From Bubalus kerabau (lineage: Eukaryota > Chordata > Mammalia > Artiodactyla > Bovidae), in assembly GCF_029407905.1 (NCBI RefSeq), contig NC_073637.1, positions 56,172,501 to 56,236,500 on the forward strand: a stretch of DNA of 64,000 nucleotides. Reading direction: 5' to 3'. Shown here in pieces: positions 23,184 through 35,137 of the stretch (positions are counted from its first letter, which is position 1; each line of letters opens with the position of its first letter). Made by a program: the position numbers and the translations under genes. A model generated the notes under the pieces. That model was given only the letters and a program-made list of their open reading frames with translations, made no database searches and was not told the DNA's origin.

Positions 23184-23454
23184 TTGCTGCTGCTGCTAAG
23201 CCAATTCAGTCTTGTCTGACTCTGTGCGACCCCACAGATGGCAGCCCACCAGGCTCCCCCGTCCCCGGGATTGTCCAGGCAAGAACACTGAAGTGGGTTG
23301 CCATTTCCTTCTCCAGTGCATGAAAGTGAAAAGTGAAAGTGAAGTCACTCAGTCGAGTCTGACTCCCAGCAACCCCATGGACCGCAGCCCACCAGACTCC
23401 CCCGTCCATGGGATTTACCAGGCAAGAGTACTGGAGTGGGTTGCCATTGCCATT
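23184..23454 (-). mobile_element. BovA2 SINE dimer
   Basis: Two BovA units in antisense, 23184-23318 and 23335-23454, joined by the gcatgaaagtgaaaagtgaaagtgaag linker, with the leading (gct)n-aag end. Confidence 0.95.
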
Positions 23455-23712
23455 ACTAATTCCCTACAAAAAATTCTAACAGTGCTATTTATTAAATAGT
23501 GAACAAACACCTTAATAAGTGTAAGTATTTATATCATGACAACTTAGTAACTATTTGGAAAAAAATACATATAAATGAAAGTAGTTTGTAAAACAGTGTC
23601 CAAGAGATGTTATTGGGTTTCCCTTGAAAAATATAAAATATCTGAGAGTGCCTCTTTGAGTTCCTTGGGGCATCCTGGGAAATGTGAAAAATATGACAAT
23701 AGTAGATGCATA

Positions 23713-23981
23713 CGGAGAAGGCAATGGCACCCCACTCCAGTACTCTTGCCTGGAAAATCCCATGGGCAGAGGAGCCTGGTAGGCTGCAGTCCATGGGGTC
23801 GTGAAGAGTCAGACACGACTGAGCGACTTCACTTTCACTTTTCACTTTCACGCATTGGAGAAGGAAATGGCAACCCACTGCAGTGTTCTTGCCTGGAGAA
23901 TCTCGGGGACGGGGGAGCCTGGTGGGGTGCCGTCTATGGGGTCGCACAGAGTCAGACACAACTGAAGCAACTTAGAAGCAG
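23713..23981 (+). mobile_element. BovA2 SINE dimer
   Basis: Sense copy of the same dimer: ggagaaggcaatggcacccc, then a linker of tcactttcacttttcactttcac and a second unit ending cttagaagcagcatg. It faces the antisense dimer about 260 bp upstream. Confidence 0.95.
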
Positions 23982-24774
23982 CATGATGTCCTCAGTCTTA
24001 CCTGATTCAGCCTAACTGAGACTGTCATTTCCATGGGTGTTACCAGTGTCATATCTCAAGCTTTGTGCCTTAATGTTAGTTTGCATTTGTACCTGAGGAT
24101 TTCTTCCTAAGCCATTGAATGCCACTTAGACCACAGATAGCTGCAACCTAGAAATTAAGGGAAATTGATACCTATGATGGTAAACCTCAACCAAGGAGAA
24201 TGGAGGTTCGATAAAAACCCTGGACTTCCTATTCTTGGGCGATGTAAGTCTGAGGCATATTTCACAGAGTTCCTAGGGGGATTCACAGAGTTCCTAAGGA
24301 CTGGAGTCTTAGTTGTCCATTACAAAAGTTAGTTAAATAAAACAATTAAAATGTTTCTTCTCTTCCTGTCTCATCACTCCACTGCCTCAACTGTGCTTCC
24401 TGAGATAAGCTTCCAAGTAAGCTACCACCAGCACATAAGTTTTTATCTCAGGAAAGGTTCTAAATGTTTTAAATCTTGTAGACATGAAGCAAAAGGATTT
24501 CATTCTGGTGTTGTCATGTAGCTCCTTCCAAATTCCTGTGCACATATAACAAATCATGTGTATTTTAAGTGCCAGATTATCACTCTTTGGGTTCTTCCTT
24601 TTATATATTCAATGGATCTTAATAAGTGTTATACTGTGATATAGTAAGAAATATATATTTGATCACTCCCAGTTGCTCTGATGGAGCATCACTCAGAAAT
24701 ACTGAGTGATGAAGGTGAAAAGAGTGTCTTTTGTTATTCATAAAATTTACTTTTAAATCACACTTGAGTTTATG
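23982..24774. other. Unassigned sequence
   Basis: Contains a short direct repeat of attcacagagttccta (24265-24300). No gene recognised. Confidence 0.4.
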
Positions 24775-25160
24775 TTCATCAGGTGACTCTTGGTAGACCC
24801 TTAGATAGCTTCAGGATGGAGTCTGGTTGGCAGAAGAAATGATCTAGTGATTAGAGGGTTGGAATTTTCAGCCCCACTCACAACCCCCAGAGAAGGGAGA
24901 GAGACTGGGGGTTGAGTTAATCACCAGTGATGAATGATCTAATTAATTGTATCTACTTAATGGAACCTCCCTAGAAACACTTAAGGGGTTTGGAAAACTT
25001 TCAGGGTGGTGAACACATAAGGATGAAGGTGCCCGGAGAGTGGCCTGTCTGGAGAGAACATGGGAGCTCTGCACCCCTTACCCATATCTTGCCCTTTGCA
25101 TCTCTTTCATTTTACTGTTCCTGAGTTGTGTTTTTATAAACAGGGAGTAGCAAATACAGT
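24775..25160 (+). mobile_element. Old ERVL-type LTR (MLT2-like; family uncertain)
   Basis: gattagagggttggaattttcagcccc, ggttgagttaatcaccagtg, ggtggtgaacacataagga and atgcatctctttcattttac...tcctgagttgtg match a common mammalian LTR by memory. ttataaacagggagtagc marks the polyadenylation region. Confidence 0.5.
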
Positions 25161-25162
25161 TG

Positions 25163-25362
25163 GGCTTCCCGGGTGGTGCAGTGATAAGGAATGCACCTGC
25201 TGATACAGGAGACACAAGAGACATATGTTCAATCCCCAGGTCAGTAAGATCTGATGGAGTAGGAAATGCAACCCACTCTAGTATTCTTGCCTGGAAAATT
25301 CTATGGATGAGGAGCCTGACAGGTTACAGTCCATAGGATTGCAAAGAGTCAGACATACCCAG
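25163..25362 (+). mobile_element. Bov-tA SINE
   Basis: Complete head from gggcttcccgggtggtgcag, with a cacaag insertion next to the B box, and body to gtcagacatac. It directly abuts the LTR remnant upstream. Confidence 0.93.
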
Positions 25363-25394
25363 GCTCTTTACAATTTGACATCAGAGTGCCTCTG

Positions 25395-25765
25395 ACTCTA
25401 TATAACACAGAATGTATTTCCACATCTCATTCATATTGCCCTTGGCTATATGATTAGTTTTGGCCAGTATAATGTTAAGCAGTGTGAGGCAAATAGAAAC
25501 TTTAGGTGTGCATGGGCAATTAAACTTGGCTTCCTCTACTTCTGCCATCTTACATTTCTGTTATTTCCATGAGAAGAGCATAGTCTTGCTGCCAGGTCCA
25601 GAATGAGATATGTAGAGAAGAACTGTACCAGACTCACAGCTGAGAACCAGTTTGGACCTACCCACTGATCAGAGAACAAGAAAAATAAACATTTGTTGTA
25701 AACAACAAGGTTTGAGTATTATTTGCTATTTATCTTTAATACATCAGAAACCTGACTAATATTGA
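25395..25765 (+). mobile_element. MLT1-like (MaLR) LTR
   Basis: cttggctatatgattagttttggcc near the start and aataaacatttgttgtaaacaacaaggtttgagtattatttgc...cctgactaata at the end follow the MLT-type 3' LTR end with its polyadenylation signal. Diverged. Confidence 0.5.
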
Positions 25766-26089
25766 TATATTAAGATTGGGACATCGGTGACAATGATGTA
25801 TGCATTGATATTATGAGACTCAAACCCTTTCCTCAGCTGATCATACTAGGTATGGAAACCTCAGTACAAGTGAGTCTGAGCACCACAGAAGACAACAAGA
25901 AAGCTGGTTCTGGCATGTAAGAGTGATACATTATAAAGGCCAACACCTTGCCTGTTCATCAGACAGTACTGTACACATTTCAGCCACACAAAATCAAGAA
26001 GCCCATGCAATAAGAAATACTTGCAATTTGAAGAAGAAAGTCTAAAAGAATTAATTATTACCAATTGAGGAATTTTGCTTTTGATAAAA

Positions 26090-27330
26090 ATGATGTAAGT
26101 TCCTTCCATCTTTCTCCCACCAAACACAACTAAAAACCCTAGACATTAAATGTAAAACAAGCATGAAATTCTGAAAATGCCATAAAAGGCAAGGAAGAAG
26201 TCAGAATTTTACCTCTACTCAGTTATGAGACTATTTGCCCTCAAGATATCAGTAGGATGCATTAATGACAAACTCCTAACCTTCCGGTCAAAGGGGTACC
26301 ATTGAAGGCTGAATGAAAGCCAGAACTCCCAATTCCACCTAGCCATAACAAAGAGCATTTTTTGGTGTGTCTACAAAGGCTGAGTAGGGGACTCTGGACT
26401 TCCAGTCCTCCTGGAAAATGAGAAAGCACTCTCCCTTCCCCCAGCAGGAATGCTCCCAAAGAAGACTAGCTGAAACTGAAGCCTTAAATAAGTACCAGAG
26501 TCTTATTATATAATACTCCCATATGTCCAGGCTTAAACAAAATATTGTCATACAAAGAATCATAAAGATCTCAAACTGAGTTAAAAATTACAATCAATAC
26601 AGGCCACACCAGGATGATAAAGATGTTAGAATTATCTGACAAAGATTTTAAAATATCCATGATAAAAATGCTGAATGAGGAATTACAAAAAAATTCCTGA
26701 AATGAATGAAAAATATAGTCTCAGCAAAGAGATAGAGTGTCTTAACAATATACAATAATTGATAAAAATTAGAAACTCAGTGTATTAGCCCAATACAAGA
26801 ATGGCAGAAATAGAGGGAAAAAAATCTGAAAATAAGACAACAGAAATTACCCAATATGAACAAACAAAAGGAAAAAGACCAAAAACAAAGTGAGTTGAGC
26901 CACAAATACCAGTGGAACTATAACAAAAGTCTTAAGATTTGTGTCACTGGAAGTCCCAGAAAGAGAGCAGAAAGAGGGTTTGGCTATACAAATTATTCAG
27001 AAAAAATTAATGAATGGAAATATTCCAAATTGGGCAAAACATTTAAACATTAAGATTCAAGGAAGTTGAGCAAACTCAAGGAAAAACTTAAAGAAATCAA
27101 CATCAAGAAACATCATAGTCAAAATTCATAGAACTACAGACAAAAGATAAAAATCTGGTATAATACAGAGGATGAAAAAAGCCAAAGAATCAATTATTTC
27201 ATTTCAGTTCAGGAAGACAGGATGGCACCTGAGCAAGAGAGATAGAGAGCAACCATTTCAGGGAGCCACAGGATGACATTTTGGTGAACAGAATAGGAAG
27301 GGATGAAATAGACTACAAGAAAAGGTGGTA
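26090..27330 (+). mobile_element. Old L1 ORF1 region (L1M/HAL1-like)
   Basis: ttagaattatctgacaaagatttt, gtcactggaagtcccagaaagagagcagaaagagg, gattcaaggaagttgagcaaactcaagg and aacatcaagaaacatcatagtcaaa follow the ORF1 region of old L1 or HAL1 in order. No long open frame survives. Confidence 0.65.
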
Positions 27331-27984
27331 TGTTTGAGACATGGAAAAACTAAATATTATAATAATGTTCTAAAATGCAAGAAACAAAGAGAGATTATTA
27401 GAAACTCATGTAAAATCAAACTTTATTAAAAATATGAAGACACTAGTCCAAATTAGAGTAGAAAGATGGTTTTGAGAAAATGGAGATTGGAATGAACCCC
27501 AAACATCAGACATAATGAGTAGTAAACTATGAAATACTAGCATGTGAAGGAGGCATTTCTTTATTCATCTGTAAACTAAAAAGGGATATTAAAAATATAT
27601 ATGGTAAACTATATCCTCCTATGAAGGAGAATATATGCATCGTTTTCTGTGCCATTTCAGATTATAATTTTTAAAAGTATCCGATTTGATGTGAGGAATT
27701 CTTTGTTGAATGCTATCAGTACTAGCACTGGAAAGATAAAGAATTGTTATTGTGGTCTGCCTCCCCCAACATTGTACAATGTAATTATGCAGGCATAGTA
27801 ATTCACATGCAATTTATTGATATTAACTTGTTGGGGTTTTTTTTTGGTGTGTGATTATAAATGTTTTTCATCTTGAGATCACATCACACTCTCAAAGATT
27901 ACTGAGGACTCAAAAACTTTTGTTAATGCATGTTATAGCTATTGACATTAACCGAATTACAAATTTAAAGTGATACATTTAAAA
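27331..27984. other. Unassigned AT-rich sequence
   Basis: May include further decayed L1 but I cannot support it. Confidence 0.4.
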
Positions 27985-28272
27985 ATATTTATTATACATG
28001 TTTCAATGCCATTCTCCTTCGATGCAGGATACAGGATGCTTAGGGCTGGTGCACTGGGATGACCCAGAGAGATGGTACTGGGAGGGAGGTGGGAAGGGGG
28101 TTCAGGATGGGGAACACGTGTACACCCGTGGTGTATTCATGTAGATGTATGGAAAAACCAATGCAATATTGTAAAGTAATTAGTCTCCAATTAAAATAAA
28201 TAAATTTAAATTAAAAATAAAATAAAATAAAATTGATTCACAAGAAAAAAATAAAAATAAATATATTTATTA
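27985..28272 (+). mobile_element. Ruminant L1 3' end with a micro-inversion
   Basis: 28018-28200 is the L1 3' UTR in sense (ggcttagggctggtgcactgggatgacc, then a caatattgtaaagtaat end and A-rich tail). 27995-28017 (tacatgtttcaatgccattctcc) is the reverse complement of L1 sequence lying just upstream of that start. atatttatta occurs at 27985-27994 and 28263-28272 and may be the TSD, though the region is AT-rich. Confidence 0.75.
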
Positions 28273-28612
28273 AATAATCTCAATATCACAGTAACAATAA
28301 TGTCCTATGTATCAACAGAAATTTAGATACTTCATAAAAATGACTATTTTTACAAAATAAAATGTTTAGTGAGAAAAGTAATATTATTTTGCATTTTCAC
28401 TTATCCCTATGGTGTTTGGATGAGTAGATGGCAGCTGTAATCTTCTGCATATTGTTAGTTCACAAATCTCCTAGAGAGGTTCCCAGTGGTAATCTGAAAC
28501 CACCCCAATATTCACAGAGTCATGGAGAGGTAGAAGAAAGAAGCACACCCCTCCAGACTGGTAGGTGGCAGGTTTAGTAAGCAAAGGAACTTACAAAGCT
28601 TATCTTGGGCAG
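28273..28612. other. AT-rich sequence and possible LTR remnant
   Basis: 28440-28612 (ggttcccagtggtaatctgaaacc...ggcaggtttagtaagcaaaggaac) looks like part of an antisense LTR that may continue at 30065-30350 beyond the BovB insertion. Not named. Confidence 0.25.
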
Positions 28613-30064
28613 CTGAAGTTCAGTTCAGTCTCTCAGTCGTGTCAGACTCTTTGAGACCCCGTGAACGCCAGGCCTCCCTGTCCATCACCAACTCCCGGAG
28701 TTCACCCAAACCCATGTCCATTGAGTCAGTGATGCCATCCAACCATCTCATCCTCTATCATCCCCTTCTCCTTCTGCCCTCAATCTTTCCCAGCATCAGG
28801 GTCTTTTCAAATGAGTAAGCTCTTCGCATCAGGTGGCCAAAGTATTGGAGTTTCAGCTTCAACATCAGTCCTTCCAATGAACACCCAGGACTGATCTCCT
28901 TTAGAATGGACTGGTTGGATCTCCTTGCAGTCCAAGGGACTCTCAAGAGTCTTCTCCAACACCACAGTTAAAAAGCATCAATTCTTTGGTGCTCAGCTTT
29001 CTTTATAGTCTGACTCTCACATCCATACATGACCAATGGAAAAACCATAGCCTTGACTAGACGGACCTTTGCTGACAAACTAATGTCTCTGCTTTTTAAT
29101 ATTCTGTCCAGGTTGGTCATAATTTTCCTTCCAAGGAGCAAGCATGTTTTAATATCATGGCTGCAATCACCATCTGCAGTGATTTTGGAGCCCAGAAAAA
29201 TAAAGTCAGCCACTTTTCCACTGTTTCCCCATCTGTTTGCCATGAAGTGATGGGACCAGATGCCATGATCTTCATTTTCTGAACGTTGAGCTTTAAGCCA
29301 ACTTTTTCACTCTCCTCTTTCACTTTCATCAATAGGCTCTTTAGTTCTTCTTCACTTTCTGCCATAAAGGTGGTGTCATCTGCATATCTGATTGATATTT
29401 CTCCCAGAAATCTTGATTCCAGTTTGTGCTTCTTCCAGCCCAGTGTTTCTCATGATGTATTCTGCATATAAGTTAAATAAGTAGGGTGGCAATATACAGC
29501 CTTGACGTACTCCTTTTCCTATTTGGAACCAGTCTGTTGTTCCATGTCCAGTTCTAACTGTTGCTTCCTGACCTGCATACAAGTTTCTCAAGAGGCAGGT
29601 CAGGTGGTCTGGTATTCTCATCTCTTTCAGAATTTTTCACAGTTTATTGTGATCCACACGGTCAAAGGCTTTGGCATAGTCAATAAGCAGAAATAGATGT
29701 TTTTCTGGAACTCTCTTGCTTTTTCCATGATCCAGCAGATGTTGGCAATTTGGTCTCTGGTTCCTCTGCCTTTTCTAAAACCAGCTTGAACATCTGGAAG
29801 TTCATGGTTCACGTATTGCTGAAGCCTGGTTGGAAAATTTTGAGCATGACTTTACTAGCATGTGAGATGAGTGCAATTGCACGGTAGTTTGAGCATTCTT
29901 TGGCATTGCCTTTCTTTGGGATTGGAATGAAAACTGACCTTTCCAGTCCTGGAAAAGTGGCCACTGCTGAGTTTTCCAAATTTGCTGGCATATTGAGTGC
30001 AGCCCTTTCACAGCATCATCTTTCAGGATTTGAAATAGCTCAACTGGAATTCCATCACCTCCAA
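28613..30064 (-). mobile_element. BovB LINE, 5'-truncated inside the RT domain
   Basis: Antisense. Truncated at the sequence encoding GGDGIPVELFQ. Fragments of RT read KKGNAKECSNYRAIAL, LPDVQAGFRKGRGTRDQI and KGVRQGCILPPYLFN; the RYADD site has lost part of its upstream (two codons deleted, INQICRYADD region). Multiple stops and frameshifts, so a pseudogene. Confidence 0.95.
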
Positions 30065-31124
30065 GATAAATAGAATTCTTCACCTGTTCCCCAAAATCTT
30101 AATAGTTTATATAGAAGCCTTGACTGGGTTTAGTCAGATACCCAATCCTATAACCTCAACAGCACATTTCTATTTCAAGGCTCTATCCTGGAAGCAGCTT
30201 CTGGGCAAGGAGAAGGCAAGCAGAACACACATGCCAAGGCCAGGGGAAGGGGTGGAGAGCTTCCCATTGCCCACAGTCTTGCTCACAGGTCAGTTTGTAG
30301 GCACATTTTTTTAATGCCCTCCTCCAACTTATATGAAGACAAGGTAGTGTCAAACATATACAGTTTCAAAAGAGAGCAGTATTTTGATAGTCTCTTTGTA
30401 TAACTGTAGATAGTCTTCTTTGACATGATGCCAACAAATCAAAAATAATTGATAATTTCTTAAATGATAGTGGCATCAATGAATTTGAAACCACATAAGT
30501 GAACTTTGCTATTATGTTGCACGAAAATCTATTTTGTGTTACATTCTTTGAGTGAATCTTCTATCCACACATAGTTTGTAGTGTCATGCATAGATCATTT
30601 AGAAAATTATAATTCTTTGACTATGTACTCTTCCAAATGTTAACATGCTACATTTTACAATATCCCCTCTACTCTTAATATCACCACTAATTTCATCAGA
30701 AAACTAAATATGGTGATGCTCTAAAATTCATAGTAATATATATAAGTTTTCCAAAATTCTGATTTTCACTTGAAAGCTGAAATTTCATTTTGACAACTAA
30801 TACCATGGTTATGCTTGGAGTTATAAGCTCACTTTATTAATTTTTTAGAAAACATCTGCCAAATACTAATATTCAAATAGCCACAGTTGGTGGGTTAATC
30901 ATTCTTTCAAGCAAAAATGGTGTTCCATGAAAAAAAAAAAAAAACCACTCACAATTGAAACAACCACATACATGATTTTCCTTGATACAATTCAGTATGA
31001 AGCAGAGGTGCTTTGTGCACATTTCTCATCTTGTCACACAGAATTTTAAAAGATGTATATTCTTGCTGAGATTTAATACAATGAATATTTTTGATTGTTT
31101 CATCAAAAAGTCTTAAATCGATCT
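30065..31124. other. Unassigned sequence
   Basis: 30065-30350 may be the second part of an LTR (see 28440-28612). The rest is AT-rich; A-run at about 30930-30944. No gene seen. Confidence 0.35.
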
Positions 31125-31215
31125 CTTTTTTTTTACCTTTTTTTAAGTTTATCTTTTATTGAAGGATAATTGCTTTACAGAATTTTGCTATTTGCTGTCA
31201 AACCTCAACATGAAC
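31125..31215 (-). mobile_element. L1 3' end fragment, antisense
   Basis: T-rich start, then tttattgaaggataattgctttacagaattttgctattt and ctgtcaaacctcaacatgaa, the antisense 3' end of an artiodactyl L1. About 90 bp. Confidence 0.7.
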
Positions 31216-31578
31216 TGATCTTTTAAAATTTAATTTGATTTGATTTTTTTTACTGCTAGTATATGGAATCAAGAATACAGTAGCTACTAGTATAGTTTTC
31301 CTCTGCTTTGCCTTGTGCTAAGGCACCTACTATTGCCACTGTCCATTAATGCTTTCAAACAATCAGTGCAAATATCACTATAGTGAAAAAAGACAAATAT
31401 AATAACATCTTAGTATGATTCTGCAAATAATTTTAACCTTATGCTTCACCTGAAATATCTCAGATCCCCTCAGAGGTCTTGTAACACATTTTAAGGTTTG
31501 TCTATGTTAAATCACTGATTAATTAAACATTCATTTTGTAAGTAATATCAAATTATCTTTTCTGTGCCCCTCTTACTA
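31216..31578. other. Unassigned sequence
   Basis: Nothing recognised. Confidence 0.4.
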
Positions 31579-31726
31579 GTTTTTTTTTTTTTTTCTATTT
31601 TTGGCTGCACCATGCAACTTGCGAGATCTTAGTTCTCAATCAGGGATTGAACCCATGGCCTTGGCAGAGATTGAACCCAGGCCCTAGCACAGAGTCCTAA
31701 TCCCTGGACCACCAGGGAACTGTTTG
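31579..31726 (-). mobile_element. CHR-type SINE (cetartiodactyl tRNA-derived)
   Basis: Antisense: T-run, tttggctgcaccatgcaacttg, gagatcttagttctcaatcaggg, attgaaccc, then cctaatccctggaccaccagggaa. The agagattgaacccaggcc segment is partly duplicated. This family is limited to whales, hippos and ruminants. Confidence 0.85.
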
Positions 31727-32186
31727 CCAGCCTTGAGTAACCAAAAGAATCTCAAATTCACATAGAATAATTTACTGTCCTCCTTTGACCCAGAAGAAAG
31801 GACATGATACAAGAAAAGCCAACCACAGAGCTATCCCTCTAGGTACAGTAACTGCTGCAAATGATTAGGAATTTGACACAAGCCAAATTAATACAGACAA
31901 ATCAGTCTTCTGCTAATACTTTTAAAACTGAAAGAAAGCACACGCTCTTTTCCCTTAAGTTATGAGAATTATTCTACACAGATGAGTATAGCTGGTTACA
32001 ACTGATACGAAAGAACTAGAGGTCATAAGGCAACTCACAAACAGACAAAAGGAAATGGAGAGTCAAAGACAGCAAATCCAGATTCTGTTTCAATCACTCA
32101 ATCCAGGGGACTTTGGGACCTGGTCTAGGATTTTTATTTTCTTTTTTTAATTTAAATCCTCTTTATTAGTTATATTGATTTGACTT
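31727..32186. other. Unassigned sequence
   Basis: Nothing recognised. Confidence 0.4.
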
Positions 32187-32766
32187 CTGTTGTTGTTCAG
32201 TCGCTTAGTTGTGTCTGACTCTTTGTGACCCCATGGACTCTTTGCATGCCAGGCTTCCCTGTCCTTCACCATCTCCCAGAGCTTGCTCAAACTCATATCC
32301 ATTTAGTCAGTGATGCCACCCAACCATCTCATCCTCTGTTGTCCCCTTCTTCTCCTGCCTTCAATTTTTCCCAGTATCAGGGTCTTTTCTAATGAGTTGG
32401 TTCTTTGCATCAGGTGACCAAGGTATTGGAGTTTCAGCTTCAGCATCAGTCCTTCCAATGAATGTTCAGTACTGATTTCCTTTAGGATGGACTGGTTGGA
32501 TCTCCTTGCAGTCCAAGGGACTCTCAAGAGAAATCTTCAACACTACAATTCAAAAGCATCAATTCTTTGGTGCTCAGCCTTCTTTACAGTCCAACTCTCA
32601 CATCCATACCTGACTACTGGAAAAATCATAGCTTTGACTAGACGAACCTTTGTTGACAAAGTAATGTCTCTGCTTTTTAATATCCTGTCTAGGTTTGTCA
32701 AAGCTTTTCTCCCAAGGAGCAAATGTCCTTTAATTTTGTGGCTACAGTCCCCATCTTCAGTGATTT
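32187..32766 (-). mobile_element. Older-type BovB 3' end
   Basis: Tail is gttgttgttcagtcgcttag. ORF2 C-terminus antisense to the sequence for the loop upstream of LLLGRK. Truncated near cagtgatttgtattg. Confidence 0.93.
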
Positions 32767-33142
32767 GTATTGTTTGTAACCAAATTTCTTCACTAATACA
32801 CCTGGGAAGAAGATTGGATTCTTGGTTAGCAGGAATTTCATGACATTTCCCAAAATGGCCGTGTTATTTTCCAGACTGCAACAGATTCTACAGGTTCTAT
32901 TTAATCTGAGAAATAAACCAGTCTTAAAAAGAGTTATTCCCAGAAATCAAAAGAAAAAAATATATATTCCATAAGAATAAACCTAGATATATACATTAAA
33001 TATGTTTCTTCACCAATTCTGTGAGTTCTAACAAGCTGAAACCATAATCTATATAAAATGAGAATACCTCTTCTTTGTAAAGTAAAAAGGGAAATCATGG
33101 TAAAAAGAAATCTTAATTTAACTCTGTAATTGTACTTTACAC
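32767..33142. other. Unassigned sequence
   Basis: Nothing recognised. Confidence 0.4.
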
Positions 33143-34330
33143 TTTTTTTTTATTTGAACGGTTTTTTTTTTTTTTTTTTTAACTGGAGGCTAATTACTTT
33201 ACAATATTGTGGTGAGTGTTGCCATACATTCACATAAATCAGCCATGGGTGTACACGTGTTCCGCATCCTGACCCTTCCTCCCACCTCCGTCCCCATCCC
33301 ATCCTTCAGGGTCATCCCAGTGCACCAGCCCTGAACACCCTGCCTCACGCATCAAACCTGGACTGGCGATCTATTTCACATATGATGATATACATATTTC
33401 AATGCTATTCCCTCAAATCATCCCACCCTCACCTTCTCCCACAGAGTCCAACAGTCTTTTCTTTACATCTGTGTCTCTTTTGCTGTCTCACATACAGGGT
33501 CATCATTACCTTTCTAAATTCCATATATATGCGTTAATATACTGTATTGGTGTTTTTCTTTCTGACTTACTTCGCTCTGTATAATAGGCTCTAGTTTCAT
33601 CCACCTCATTAGAACGGATTCAGATGCCTTCTTTTTAAGAGCTGAGTAATATTCCTTTGTGTATATGTACCACAGCTTTCTTATCCATTTGTCTGCTGAT
33701 GGACATCTAGGTTGCTTCCATGTCCTGGCTATTATAAACAGTGCTGCGATGAACATTGGGGTACACGTGTCTCTTTCAATTCTGGTTTCCTCAGTGTGTA
33801 TGCCCAGCAGTGGGATTGCTAAGTCATATGGCAGTTCTATTTCCAGTTTTTTAAGGAATCTCCATACTGTTCTCCATAGTGGCTGAACTAGTTTGCATTC
33901 CCACCAACAGTGTAAGAGGGTTCCTTTTTCTCTGCACCCTGTCCACCATTTTTTTTTTTGTAGACTTTTTGATAGCAGCCATTCTGACCTGCGTGAAATG
34001 GTACCTCATTGTGATCTTGATTTGCATTTCTCTGATAATGAGTGATGTTGAGCATCTTTTCATATGTTTGTTAGCCATTTGGATGTCTTCTTTGGAGAAA
34101 TGTCTGTTTAGTTCTTTGGCCTTTTTTGATTGGGTCGCTTATTTTTCTGGCACTGAGTTGCAGGAGTTGCTAGTATATTTTTCAGATTAGTTGTTTGTCA
34201 GTTGCTTCATTTGCTGTTATTTTCTCCCATTCTGAAGACTATCTTTTCACCTTGCTTATAGTTTCCTTCATTGTGCAAAAGCTTTTAAGGTTAATTAGGT
34301 CCCATTTGTTTATTTTTGCTTTTAAGAAAG
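33143..34330 (-). mobile_element. Ruminant L1 3' part, antisense
   Basis: T-runs (33143-33181), then the L1 3' UTR (acactgctc-free ruminant form with gggtgtacacgtgttcc), then ORF2 C-terminus. The 5' truncation lies near 34325 (cccatttgtttatttttgctttta). No TSD seen. Confidence 0.93.
33514..33756 (-). pseudogene. L1 ORF2 C-terminal remnant
   Basis: The 80-codon frame holds the conserved L1 ORF2 C-terminal block (WYIYTKEYYSALKK, RWMKLEPIIQSEVSQKEK). Adjacent upstream ORF2 sequence (34078-33851, IIREMQIKITMRYHFTQVRM) is in another frame, so the gene is frameshifted. Reverse transcriptase and endonuclease are absent because of 5' truncation. Confidence 0.85.
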
Positions 34331-34510
34331 ACTCTGGTTTACATGATTTCATAGAACTGAAGCCTTATTCCAAAAAATTGATAATATGTTAAATGTGTCT
34401 TTAGAAATATTTAGTTTTATCTATGTATTTGCACTATAATTTAATTATTCTGTATTATGATTACATTTGCTAATGTTTTCTTAAAAAGTAAAATTAAAGA
34501 ATTACCTTAT

Positions 34511-34935
34511 ATCGAGCCTATTATACAGAGTGAAGTAAGCCAGAAAGAAAAACACCAATACAGTATACTAACACATATATATATAGAATTTAGAAAGATG
34601 GTAACAATAACCCTGTATACGAGACAGCAAAAGAGACACTGATGTATAGAAGAGTCTTTTGAACTCTGTGGGAGAGGGAGAGGGTGAGATGATTTGGTAG
34701 AATGGCATTGAAATATGTATAATATCATATATGAAATGAGTCACCAGTCCAGGTTCGATGCATGATACTGGATGCTTGGGGCTGGTGCACTGGGATGACC
34801 TAGAGGGATGGTATGGGGAGGGCGGAGGGAGGAGGGTTCAGGACGGGGAACAGGTGTATGCCTGTGGTGGATTCATTTCTATATGTGGCAGAACCAATCA
34901 ATATTGTAAAGTTTAAAAATAAAATAAAATTAAAA
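34511..34935 (+). mobile_element. Ruminant L1 3' end with perfect 15-bp TSD
   Basis: aaagaattaccttat at 34496-34510 and 34936-34950. The 425-bp insert covers the last ORF2 codons (EPIIQSEVSQKEKHQYSILT) and the 3' UTR, ending in aaaataaaataaaattaaa. The perfect duplication points to a fairly recent insertion. Confidence 0.96.
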
Positions 34936-35137
34936 AAAGAATTACCTTATGAAAGCATATGTTATTAATATAAGAATCACAGAATTAAATTTTATTCTAC
35001 TAGATGCAAAAGGCTATTATTACTGTAAGCCTTAAACTACTGCCATAAATAACTTACTTTTGATGAAAAATGAAAATTTGAGGATAATATAATTTGAAAG
35101 TGTGCTCGTTAGGTACATTATGTGAAAGTGGTTTAGA

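Noticed and set aside
33143..34935. Opposed L1 segments (33143-34330 minus, 34511-34935 plus) as one twin-primed L1
   Set aside because: The plus copy has its own perfect 15-bp TSD directly on both sides and both segments cover the same L1 3' region, so they are two insertions.
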